A DNA stretch of 25,031 bases from assembly GCA_001970855.1 (NCBI GenBank), contig LSSN01000873.1, positions 3,269 to 28,299 on the forward strand, written 5' to 3'. The notes beneath the pieces are model-generated. The model made no database searches and had not been told where the DNA came from. It saw only the letters and a program-made list of their open reading frames with translations. Of the stretch, positions 10,417-21,356 are shown piece by piece. The first letter of the stretch is position 1. Every line of letters begins with the position of its first letter. This stretch comes from Smittium culicis (Eukaryota; Kickxellomycota; Harpellomycetes; Harpellales; Legeriomycetaceae). The position numbers and the translations under genes were made by a program.

Positions 10417-11192
10417 ATGCTTGATGAGAAAGAAGGACTTCCATACGCCGTTGATGCCGAGACTCCATTAGAACCACAAGAGCTCCTGGTAATTATCTCA
10501 AACCAGTTTTTCATGTAGCTAGATATAATTATTCTTATATTTGTATACTCTAATTATAGTCAAAAAGTCAAAATATTATCTATTACATACTTTTTACAAG
10601 ATTTATTATTATTTTACTACTCATTTGATCATTTATACCAACATACTGGCTTTTATTATAGCTATTTCAATCCCTTTTACTCGAATTACTCGCTTTTTTT
10701 ACGTGATACTTGTTTTCAAGATCAATATATGATTTTTTTTTTTTTACATTTATCAATCTCATATAACTTATACCATTAACAAACCTCTCTTGTGGTTTCT
10801 AGGTTTTGCAAAGACAATACGAGAGAGAGGGCCGACGGGTAGGCGTCCAGACAAAATTCAACTATGCCTGGGGCCTAGTTAAGAGCAAGTCTCCGCGCGA
10901 CCAGCAGCTTGGCGTCGACTTGCTGCAAGAAATATTCATCGAATACCCCGAAAGACAGCGCGAGTGTTTGTATTACATATCGCTTGGCCACTACAAGCTA
11001 TCCAACTACAACGAAGCTACTCGCTTCAACAACGCTTTGCTGACTATCGAGCCCGAAAACAAACAGGCCGTCAGCTTGCAGAAACTCATTGATGAAAAAT
11101 GCGCAAGCGAAGGTCTGCTGGGAATGGCTATAGCTGGCGGCGCTGTTGCTGCTATCGGTGCTATCGCCCTAGCTCTCCTCAAACGAAAATAA
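10417..11192 (+). CDS. FIS1: Mitochondrial/peroxisomal fission protein Fis1
   Basis: There are two exons, 10417-10488 and 10803-11192, separated by a 314-nt intron (GTAATT donor; ATTAAC-type branch site and TTTCTAG acceptor). Together they encode 153 residues, close to yeast Fis1 (155). Fis1 is a tail-anchored outer-membrane protein of mitochondria and peroxisomes that helps recruit the dynamin-related fission machinery. Visible landmarks: an N-terminal arm with LPYAVDAE; the first TPR-like repeat with [12 protein letters not shown] and [11 protein letters not shown]; the second with [20 protein letters not shown] and [12 protein letters not shown]; and a C-terminal Ala/Gly/Ile-rich helix (about 128-149) ending in LKRK, the expected tail anchor with basic tip. 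The exon 1 ATG is the only in-frame start before the donor. The gene converges on LSM4. Confidence 0.95.
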
Positions 11193-11442
11193 TTTTATAC
11201 TACCTACCCCCCTACCTCACTACTTACTCTAACCTTTAAACTTTTTTTTCCCAAAAATAAAATTGCTATTAATTTCTTTATTACAATAAATACACTTTTG
11301 TCTCTTTAGATTCTGTGCTATTCATAATACAATCATTTTTCTTTTTATACTTTTTTTTCTCTTTTTATATAAATATCTAAATACAAAAGTTCAATTCTTT
11401 AAAAAAAAAATACGTATATATTTTAAATGGACAAGTTTGAAT
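11193..11442. other. Convergent 3' spacer between FIS1 and LSM4
   Basis: This 250-base spacer has AATAAA on the plus strand at 11256-11261, serving FIS1. On the minus strand AATAAA is at 11275-11280 (read as TTTATT on the plus strand), serving LSM4. T-rich and A-rich runs flank both. The 3' ends may overlap. Confidence 0.5.
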
Positions 11443-12236
11443 TTAATTATAACCGCCTCTATTATTCATGTTTCCCCCGTTTCCATGCCCACCTCCTCGT
11501 CCGCGGCCACGTCCTCCTCTGCCTCTGCCTCTACCTCGTCCTCTATCGTCGTTTCTCGAATTTTGTCTGTGATTAGCCTCATCCTCTTTTGCTTTATCGA
11601 TAACCTACAATCCACAAATCATCCACAAAAAAAAATAATAATCGCAAATTAGATAAAAGTTTATAAAATAAAATAGTGTATACTTTTAAAAATAAAAATA
11701 ATAATTACAGGATCAGGTATGCGCAGGAACTTTATGGTGTTTCCTCGGATACTGATTTCAGGCCAGCGCCAAAAACGATCGCCATCGACCGACGTCTGTA
11801 TAACTTCTCTCAGCAACAAATTCATGAAATTATCACATTTCTCTAAATGTCCATTATACGTCTCGCCATTCTTCAACTCCACAAGCTATCAAAATAAAAA
11901 AAATATACTATAAAAAAATGTCATCTTAAAATCAAATAATAGATTGACGATCTCAAAAGTTATTGCGCAATAATTAAAATAATTGTTCTTGATAAATCTT
12001 ACTATTGGATGTCCAACCGCAGAATTTAAAAGCGATAAAGGAAGCTATCATAAAGTCAAATTTTAAAAGCGTTAACCATAGTTCGGATTAATTAAAATAA
12101 TTGGAATTTAATGTGCGAATTATTGAATACAAAAATGATATACTCAGCTTGAATTATAGAATAGTTGGTTTTTGTGATTGGATTATTTACAAATATATCA
12201 AATAGATTGAACAATAATAAATAAAATCATTACCAT
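11443..12236 (-). CDS. LSM4: U6 snRNA-associated Sm-like protein Lsm4
   Basis: Three exons are secure: 12044-12003 ([14 protein letters not shown]), 11885-11709 (the Sm core) and 11604-11443 (the tail). The introns of 117 and 104 nt are in phase 0. The start codon is not in exon 2: an in-frame TAG directly precedes it and forms the acceptor. The best candidate is a bare ATG at 12236-12234 followed by GTAATG, which gives a 189-nt first intron and a 127-residue protein. The Sm1 motif spans residues about 17-44 ([20 protein letters not shown] and on), and Sm2 is [11 protein letters not shown] at about 61-71. The tail has an RG-repeat run at about 95-112, then Gly/Asn-rich sequence. Lsm4 belongs to the Lsm2-8 ring that binds U6 snRNA and the Lsm1-7 ring that promotes decapping and P-body formation; RGG tails in this family aid condensation. 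Identity is certain and the first exon tentative. Confidence 0.92.
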
Positions 12237-14271
12237 ATTAAATTATCAAAAAACAAAATATGATTAAATTCTTTATGAGAAATAAGGATTGCTCTGATTG
12301 TTAATTTTTGCTTTGAATAAAACCCCTATTGTTGCTACACTTTTCTTATAAAAAAAAGAAAAGAGATGTATTATGATTTCCAATAAGCGGGGCCACCTAC
12401 AAAAAAAGCTACAAAATTTTAGATTTATTTAAATGTTTTTTGTATTGGTACTATTTCGTTTCGAGTCGATGCTATTATATCCAAAACTAGTGCGCTTACA
12501 AGAAATGAAATGCGTTGAAGAAATAAACAAAAACAAAATACTCAATAAATTATATTAGCAGTTAATAAACTAACGAATTGCTTGTTTATTTTTTCCTGGG
12601 AAGTATTCCTCTTCTAAAAACAATCCAGCGATTCTATTCAGCTAAACATCCGTTCATTATCACCATCCATTCGCTCCCCGTTTTTATTCCCGTTCTCTAG
12701 TTGGCCAAGTATATCTTGTTTAAAATTTTAGCTCTCGATTATTGGCTAGCTTCTTTTTTAAGCGCTAAATATTTTGATATCATTGGGTTAATTATTTATT
12801 ACAATGTTTAAATGCCAATTATATCAGCTAATTCTCGACCGCCTACAATCTATTTTCAACTCTATTCAATCACGCCCGTTAATTCATATAGCAGCTTTAC
12901 TTATTGGAATCTTCGCTGATATTATTATTTATGTGGTAAAATTGAGCCAACCAAACTACGTGGAATAATCTGCTCATTTTATTGCTAGTATAGCTAGCGA
13001 GTTCAAAATTGCGATCAAACAATTGGTTATTTAACACCTATATTTTTAATTTACCCTTTCACGGGCGGTAGACTATATTTGACCCTATAAATATAGCCTA
13101 TTATTGTAAATTATAATACTTTATTTCCAAGGCCTTAAGAATCATTGGTATATATTTAATTAACAGCAAATGGTATATTCGCATATAAATCATAAGCGAA
13201 TCAATAAATTGGTTTTTTAAAGAGAGTTGGGCGAGAAAGGGTTAATCTGATTGTAATTCAAATTTCACTAGAGCTCTACCAGCTATTAACTACCCGAATG
13301 TCGTCTAGGCTAAAAATAATAATTCATTAATACACGATTCCTTTTTTTAATACTGAAGAATAGTTCTATTTCGATAAAGTCATAATTATTTCGTATCTAG
13401 TTAGCCAAAAAAAATTGCGCTTTAATGAGAGCGGGGCGTATATATCTCCTCCCCACACTTGAACCTAACCACTTAAGTCTAGATGCGGCAATCCATAACA
13501 TACTGGATTAACTAGAGTACAAATATATGCCTAAAATATATTACGTTTATATATCTGAATATAAGATATGTATTATGTGCTCTTGAATAACTAATCTAGC
13601 ATATTTAGATTTATATCTGTGGATCCAGTACATTCTGAGCGAATGGATATGATTTCGGGTATTAAATCTTTAGATCCAGGCATTATTGAAAAATAGTCCT
13701 GCCTAGCTTTAATATCATGTATCTATACTCTTTACGTCTCGGAAATTTAGAATAATTCTCAAAAAAGATAAAAGAAACTACTTTTTATATAAAATATATG
13801 CTTTTATATATAAAGTACCGTGAATACTTTTTAGTTTTTAAACGCATAATCATATTACAAAAAGCATCATTACAAATATCATACATTAACATCAGTGAAA
13901 TATTAGATCCAATTTCCCATTACTCATTGCAATTACTTATTATATATACTCAAAAACTCACAGAAAAACTAAATCAATAGAATTTTGAATATCATCATAA
14001 CAAAATATATGGAAATAAATTAATTAAAAGCAAGCAAAATACACATAAATATTATTAGAAAATTAAACACTAGTACAAGTCCGGATACCTATTTAGAATA
14101 AAAAATATTAATAGAAAATAGAAAATAGCTGATATTAACCTGCCATAATTTATTTAATAAAAGTAGATATTTCTCTAATTAATTAAAAGTTATACTGAAA
14201 TTTTGCACAGAAAAATTCATATATAATAATAACACATAAAAAAAAAAAACTTATATCGTCCAATTTAAACC
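12237..14271. other. Intergenic region between LSM4 and the three-exon membrane-protein gene
   Basis: This holds the LSM4 promoter on the left and the promoter of the next gene on the right. At about 12600-13450 G+C rises (roughly a third by hand counts of sampled lines), then falls sharply after about 13700. A GC-rich patch near 13430-13460 has CGGGGCG, then TATATATC, then CTCCCCAC. The only gene candidate is the short ORF at 12804. An ATG-led 60-codon frame at 13798-13980 is Ile/Leu/Lys/Tyr-rich and not convincing. Confidence 0.45.
12804..12968 (+). CDS. Candidate small ORF, one hydrophobic helix
   Basis: This 54-codon ATG-to-TAA frame encodes an N-terminal amphipathic part (MFKCQLYQLILDRLQSIF), then a hydrophobic segment at about residues 26-45, and a short tail ending PNYVE. 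It uses GC-containing codons such as CTC, GAC, CGC and CCG, less biased than expected from random AT-rich sequence. Its size is that of small mitochondrial membrane subunits, but I recognise no family. Open frames of this length do arise by chance here, so the call is weak. Confidence 0.25.
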   Translation: MFKCQLYQLILDRLQSIFNSIQSRPLIHIAALLIGIFADIIIYVVKLSQPNYVE

Positions 14272-15030
14272 ATGAGCTCTGCTAACAATACCATTGCTAA
14301 AAGAAATAAAAATTTTGGCGCAACAAACAAAATTATCAATATATCCCACAAATACAAGCAGTTTCAAAAGACAAATAAAATTTCGGACAGTAAGATAATA
14401 GAAGACATTAAAAAGAGAAGATTCGTCAAAGTCAACAAGCTAATAATCTGCGAATCAAATAATTACTGCTATGAGCTCAACAACTACAGCCAAAGGCATA
14501 TAGATACATATACCACACCTATCAACTTCATCATGAAAAGCAGCAATATTCGCCTAATTAGGAACTTTGATTTCCCGTCTAAAGAAAGTAAGAAAAAGAC
14601 TAAAATTCATTAATCCCTTCATATTATCCTACTCTTCATTCACTGGTATTCATCATAAACTCGATTAAATATATTTTTTATCGTATTACTTAGGTAAAAT
14701 GATCGGAGGCTGCAACAATCAAATTAGCAATAATTTAGTGTTCATAAAAATGTTCCTAGGCATACTCGTTCTACTAGCAACGCTTATTTTGGTAATGACC
14801 ATAGTAGGATTAGGTCTATACACTATCATCAAGGTATAATTTTTTTTATTTATAGTTTTGAATTTAATTTTTTTTTCTTTAAAATTTCATTGTTAATTTA
14901 TGTAATTGATTTGTGTAAATAGAGAAAAAAAGGAAATAGAAATATAAAAGCTGCTTTAAATGACTTTTATGACGACTGCTTATTACCCAAAAATTCAGAC
15001 ATAGAATCTTCAAACCATGGTGACAAATAA
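14272..15030 (+). CDS. Unrecognised 187-residue single-pass membrane protein, three exons
   Basis: The exons are 14272-14587, 14694-14833 and 14923-15030. Intron 1 (106 nt, GTAAGA to ACTTAG) splits a Ser codon; intron 2 (89 nt, GTATAA to AAATAG) is in phase 0. Reading through both splices gives one uninterrupted frame, which is the main reason to believe the gene. Residues 1-119 are hydrophilic, strongly basic and rich in Asn, Ile and Lys, with no signal peptide. Residues about 125-151 are a clear membrane helix (start MFLGILVLLATLILVMTIVG), followed at once by KRKK and a 35-residue tail with LNDFYDDC, ending HGDK. The helix with flanking lysines, and the cytosol-like N-terminus, suggest a membrane-anchored protein with either a long N-terminal domain or a short tail on the lumenal side. 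I know no homologue and assign no function. G+C is near 28%, above its surroundings but below the other genes. An additional 5' exon cannot be excluded. Confidence 0.7.
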
Positions 15031-18000
15031 TCTTTTAGTATAGAAATTAAGCCAAAAAAACGCATTTGGAAAAATAGTTTTTTGACTGTTTAATCACAAT
15101 TAAATCTCTAATAATTAATATTTCTTTATATTTTATCATAATTTTAATTTTTTTCAGAATTCCAATTATTCTAATTAAACTAATAAATCAATTTTTATAT
15201 TTCCTTATTAATAAAATTCATCCTCAAATCACATCAAAAAAATACATTTAATCAAATTTTCCTTTAAACCTCGATATATAAATAAAGATGTTTAAGTAAT
15301 TAAAGATGATTCATTAATTGTTTAAATAAATTGAATTTATCTTTAAATTACAAATTAACTGTAAAATATTACATACTCATTTAAAAAATCAATTTACATT
15401 TAAACTATATAAAAAAGAGTAATAGATGTAAAGATAAAATTAATAATCATAATTTATTATGATCTATATATAATACCTTAAATAGAAATTTCTACATCCT
15501 AATTATACATGATATGCTCAAAAAATAAAATAATTTTGGGACTATTGAACATACATTTATTTATCAAATTATATGGGAAAAAAAAGATGAAAATTCATTT
15601 TATTTTGGTATCATATATAAAATTTATTGTTTAATAATTTGTCATAAAACCAATTAATATATCCTGAATTATTTTGGTTCGCTAGTATTTAATTTTATGC
15701 ATTTATTTGGATAAAATTTCATTTTAACAAAATCAAAATACAATTGAAAACAATTTATTAAACTCATCTATTTAAACTTATATTTGTAGCATGAATATAT
15801 ATATTAGATCTTTTTGGTGATAATAGACATAATAATTTTTTTGAGTAAGTATTTTTAAACGTATATTCAGATAAATAATTAATTTTACATCCACATTCCA
15901 CGTTTTAGTATTTTATTATTAAATTTTCTGAATACAATATATTTCCCAAGCTGTTACTGATAAATGAAATTAATTATACAACATATTGAAGCAAATGAAA
16001 TTTATTAAAATGATTTTATAAAGAAAAATTTTAATTCAAAGAATAAATAAATTAAGCAAATTTTTTTTAATTCATTCATTGATATTCAATTAGTAAGTTG
16101 ATTATTTAACACAATAAAATTTTTGAAATTAATTATAAATTACTTTATGTAAATTCCAAAATAATGCTATTAATATCAAATGACATAAAATCTCGATAAA
16201 AAGAATTAATAATCTAGCTAATGAAATAAATATCATCAATACTAGTAATTTTAAATTTCTATATTGCTGAATTTAGCAAATATAAATCTAATTTTAATCA
16301 TTTTTTTAGCAAAATATTATATTCAGATTAGATGAATTTTTAAATTAATAATATTTATCACAATTTTTAATATTTTCAATCTAAATTATAGTGCGAAAAG
16401 GTTTAAAATGTAGAATAAAACTAGTTTAATTAAAGATTGCGTGATCAGGCGTATTTAATAAAAGAAGATATCACTGAAGAGTATTAAAATTTTATCATAC
16501 TTATTAAATAATATATATAACCTCTTTTATAATGTAACCAACAATTAAATAATGAAAAACTAAGTAAATTTTAGATTATTGTGTGTAACAGCTTTATATT
16601 TATACTTATATTTTTATTTATACAGAATTATTTATAAATTCGAAATATGGTATACATTTTAAGATTCATAAAAAAGCTTTAAATAAATTTTCCATTCGTT
16701 ATACCACGAGTTTTTTAAACTATTCTTAAAGTTACTATAGAAATCTCCAATAAAATCTAAATTAACTAGAATTTTTTTTTAATTTTTTAGGTATATAAGA
16801 AAGACAAGCTTTACATTCGTTGGATTAAATCAAATCCTCAATGATGGATAATATGATTTAAAATGACGTATATTAAAAAATGCCAAATAATATGTACCTC
16901 AAACATGAAAACTGCTCTTTTGGTATATTTTACGTTGAATTAATACTAATTAATCATATAAAATTATAAATTTTCACGGCTTAAATAAAAATTAGAAAAT
17001 GTTTCCATAATCCAAAAATGAGAATGAATATTATAAGATTTTCATTTTATTGTTCAGTCTATTGATTTGTGTTTATTACAGCTCATTTAGATACTTAGAC
17101 GGATTTATACTTATTGAAAAAATGTATATCTCAAACTTTTTATTATAATTAATAAACTTTGGATCATTTTATTATTTAAATTTATATAAACACGATTTCC
17201 AAATGATTCTTATAATATAGATTATTAATTCGAATAAAATATATTTAGGAATAAACTAATTAAATACTTATGAGTAAAATTCCTATAAGAAAGAATGGAT
17301 ATTAATAAATATTAATTTATTGCTAACATAATTAAAAATCTACACTATTAAAAAATTTATAATTTTGTGAAAATAAATACATTATACACATTTTTTTAAA
17401 TATTTGCTCTTGCGTAATTTATTTTTCAATATATAAACAAAAACTTTTTTTTAATAACTTAATCTAGATTTTTCATGCTTTAAACTATTAATAGTTATTA
17501 TTTATTAATTTCATTTTCAAAATAAACTTTGCTATCCAATGGAAATTTTTATAAATTTTTTATAGTCTATAAAGGATAAATATAGATTTTTTTAATTTAA
17601 TATAGAAAATGTATTGCTAAAAAAATATAAAATGTTATATAATAAAAATTGAAATTTACCAGAGTCAATAGTGTGAAATTGGTTTGTTAATAATTTATAA
17701 ATTGCATAATATTTTTTCTACTCTCTGAAAAAAAAAAAGAAAATAAATATAATTCTTTATTGTATATTATAACTAGAAATATTTAACTATAATTATATTT
17801 AATGATCAATAATTTTGGAAAAAACCAAATAAAATTATAATTTTATTGTTATATCCAATAAATTTAATATTGTTTAATTATATAAATCTAAATACTTTTA
17901 TAAGTATACAAAAAAATTGGATACAGGTGTAAAAAATTGTTTTTAGGTTACTGAATTAATTTTAGTGTGTATTAATATCGTAATAATTATAATATAAAAT

Positions 18001-20200
18001 ACTTTTAATAAATTATATAAATGATTTGAAATGGCTCTACAAAAATAAAATTATCTAGTAAAGAAAAAAGTAAATCAAATGAATTTCATATGCATATTAA
18101 TATTAAAAAAATCATATAAAAAACTTGAAATTATGTAGTAATTGCTGTAAATATTTGAATTAAAATAGTTAAATTATATTCTATTGATTCAAAGCTTCCT
18201 AAAAAATATTTAATCAGAAGATTACAATATACATGATAGCTATCTTGTGAATTTTAGGGGCTTGGAATATCTTAAATTTTTTAAATATATTTTTTTTGCG
18301 CATTAAAGCTTTCAAATTAATTTTTATAGATATCACAGGTTATAAGAATAGGTTTTATAATAAATATTGATAATAAAAAAATTGAGCCAATCAAATTATT
18401 GAATCTAAAAAATTCTGATTTTATTTATATATATAGCTTGTAAATTAGATGGAAAAAAACATACTAAAATACTTTAAAAAGTCATATTTACTACATTTTC
18501 TAATAGTATTTCAGACGCATAATCGCAGTTTAAACTAAATAAAATTCATAAGAATTTAATTAGTATAAGAATTAGTACAAATAATTATTCTTCGATTTGG
18601 ATTAAATGGCTGAATGCAATTATCCAAATTTAAAATATTGTATCAATGCTTTTATTATGAATATCAATGATAGAATGGATTAAAAAGCTAAATATACATA
18701 AAAAAACAGCTAAAATTATTTTTTCCGAGTTAATAATCATTGATAATATTTTCAGACAAATAAAAAAATCTCATGGGTAATTTTATTTTAGCGCAGGATT
18801 TACCTTAATTTATCATATTTATATCTGAAAATCTGTTGAGTTTGGTTTTTAGAATTCTACGTAGATAATAAAATGCTAAATATTCTCGCATAATATTTTC
18901 ATTTGATATCTTTTATATATTTATTAAATATTACTTAAGAGACGGTGATTTAAACTATAAGCTGTTACAAATAAAATTAATTTGTAATCAATGTTATAAA
19001 CTACTAAAAAAATCTAGATTAATTCGATAATATATATATTATCTAAGTGTGAAATTCCATTAAATATAATCAGTTCAAAATTTTTTTTTTATAATTTATA
19101 GTTAAAATTTCAAATTTTAATGCAATTGATTAAATATCCGGATGGTATTATTTCAAAAAAGTCGAATAAAAGTTATTTACTATTATATATACCAATTATT
19201 GTATATGTATAAGCGTTAAAATAGCATTTATTTTTTAATAAATGAAAATGGCATCGATTATATAGCAAACGCTGCTTTCATCTAATATTACAAAGTTTTC
19301 ATTAAATATATAATATAAATAATTTATACAGTTTCTGAAAGCACAATCAATTAATCATGAATTAATAAAATCGAGTAGAATAACTAATTAATAAATGAAA
19401 ATTGAATTTATATATTAAGTGTTTTTTTAATTAGTTTTGTAGATTATCAATAAATTCTCTGTTTAAAAAAAAAATTATAAAATAAGCGATATAAAATAGT
19501 ATTTTATGATCTGAATATGAAATTATATAAAATATTTGACAGAAGGAAAGAAATTCATTACTAGAAAATTATGATAAAACTATAATTATAATTTATTAGA
19601 CAACTCATGTACTTATTTTTAGTTAAGTGATTTAAAATTCGACTTTTCTAATCTCTGGAAAGATTTCTGATTTCAATTATTTGATATTATAAAAAATAAC
19701 CAAGAACAGGTGTCAGCGGTACATAAGCTCTATTAAGTGTGTAAAAAACGAATTCTCAAGGATGATTTGAGTATAAAATGCTAGATTCTAGGGTTCAATC
19801 GTAAACTTATTTAAATGACTCTAAATCTTCTAAATTTTAAAAAATCTAACCCAAGATAAAAAAATTATTCTTCAATATCAAATAAACGATAAAAATTTAA
19901 AAAAAAATTATAGAGCATTCAAAAATCGAAAACTCGATTTAATGAATTTTATTTAAAAAAAAACATTTTAACAAGTAAAAAGATGCGCATTTTGAATTTA
20001 TTCTCATCTAATAAACTCTTGTATCGTTAAAAGTGGAATGGCTCAATGATAAGAAATATATCAATTTATAACATTTATTAATTTGACCAATTTTTTAAAA
20101 AAAAATCCATATTCAGGAAAAAAATATAAAATTTAGGTAGAGATTACCGAAATATTGAAATAATAAATGAAAATTTATAAAATTCTGATTAATATTTTCA

Positions 20201-20292
20201 GAACTAAGAACTAAGAACTAAGAACTAAGAACTAAGAACTAAGAACTAAGAACTAAGAACTAAGAACTAAGAACTAAGAACTAAGAACTAAG
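20201..20292 (+). repeat. Perfect 7-bp tandem repeat, 13 copies of GAACTAA
   Basis: Thirteen uninterrupted identical units span 20201-20291, plus one further matching base. The reverse complement unit is TTAGTTC. No unit is degenerate, so the array is recent or actively homogenised. It resembles a telomere-type short repeat in unit length but is not TTAGGG. Confidence 0.97.
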
Positions 20293-20296
20293 CAAT

Positions 20297-20350
20297 AATT
20301 ATAGTTATCGAAAATCGAAATTTTGAATTTTCATGTCAATAACTGTAATT
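20297..20350. repeat. Interrupted inverted repeat beside the 7-bp array
   Basis: AATTATAGTTAT (20297-20308) pairs with ATAACTGTAATT (20339-20350) with one G.T wobble. Inside it GAAAAT (20310-20315) pairs with ATTTTC (20327-20332). The whole can form a two-stage hairpin or cruciform starting five bases after the tandem repeat ends. Confidence 0.75.
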
Positions 20351-21257
20351 ATACCATTACTCTTATCCATTATTTAACTATATCGATTTTAATTAATTAT
20401 TAAAATTATATATATTTCAACTTTATTTAATTTTATATTAAAACTATTTTACATGACATGTATGCACTATATTGAAAAATGTAAGAATCATATCACTCAA
20501 TTAAAAATTTTTTAAAGCATAAAATAAATTAAAAACATTAAATTATATTCTAAAACTTACGTGTTGAGTCTATTGTTCTTAGAAAATAGTATAATATCCT
20601 GTACATAAATCTATAATAAAAAATGTCAAAAACGGACTAAAAATATTAATTCAGACCAATAGTACACCTACTAACAACTAAAGACAATGCTTTTATATAA
20701 AGTAAATTCTATATTTATAAATCACGTCTGATATCAGATATGGGCTCAATAAAAAATTCTGGAAATGATTAAAAACTATAAAAACATCCATTCAAAAAAT
20801 CATTATAATTAAAAGTTATAAACATACTATATTTTATCATTTATATTGTAAGCGTTAGAACAAAATAAATAAATTTAAATAATGAAAACATAATTTTTTT
20901 TTGGATTTGAGACACTTTCGTATTATGCAGAATCAAAGTGACGCTAATAGTGTATTTATAATCAAACCAAAATTTGAATTTTTATTATCATAGTTTATAA
21001 TTCGTCCGAGATTGCAGAGAAAAAATTTCAGATCCAAGCTATATCATAATTTTTAGGTACATAAAATTTAATTTTCAGCATTTTATAAAAACTGTATTTC
21101 TGTTAGGCGTACGCTAATTGAACTATTATAGGTACTAATTCATCGAAAATAGTTCTTCTTGATCCATTAATAAATGAAATATATCGAAAGCTAATTTAAT
21201 AACTGATTATACCAATAATTTAAAAGAATTTGTTTTAATTTTTTTTTTTTTTGTATC

Positions 21258-21356
21258 ATGAGCTGTGATGTCTATCTTGACTGGTATGTTGACAAAAAAA
21301 GACAATATAAAAAACTTTCATACGCCTTATCTAAAACCAAGCCTCAGAGTTATTAA
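21258..21356 (+). CDS. Candidate very short ORF or 5' exon
   Basis: An ATG follows a run of about 13 T and opens 32 codons with coding-like content (it starts MSCDVYLDWYVDKKRQYKK) before TAA. A consensus splice donor GTATGT begins at 21284, inside the codon for Trp-9, so the true product might be a spliced protein whose next exon I could not find. No family is recognised. Its length alone is not significant. Confidence 0.15.
   Translation: MSCDVYLDWYVDKKRQYKKLSYALSKTKPQSY

Larger units (their letters stand above)
15031..20900. other. Extremely AT-rich gene-free block
   Basis: Hand-counted 60-base lines give roughly 12-20% G+C here (for example about 12% at 16321 and 15% at 17101). Intergenic DNA elsewhere in the window gives about 27-37%. 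No frame longer than about 60 codons is open on either strand, and stop codons are dense in every frame. It consists of A/T homopolymers and TTTAAT or AATTTA words. I see no gene, no transposon protein and no terminal repeats. A small GC bump lies at about 19705-19800. The 7-bp tandem repeat and the inverted repeat listed separately fall near its right end. Confidence 0.7.

Noticed and set aside
10541..10732. Plus-strand frame inside the FIS1 intron
   Set aside because: Lies wholly in the intron, AT-rich hydrophobic translation, no motif.
13798..13980. ATG-led 60-codon frame just upstream of the three-exon gene
   Set aside because: Ile/Leu/Lys/Tyr-rich translation with no motif, in very AT-rich sequence; I found no splice that joins it to the next gene in a convincing way.
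19709..19801. tRNA or SINE-like candidate: GGTTCAATC resembling a B box in a small GC bump
   Set aside because: The putative T-stem does not pair, no credible A box or cloverleaf, so at best a remote fossil.
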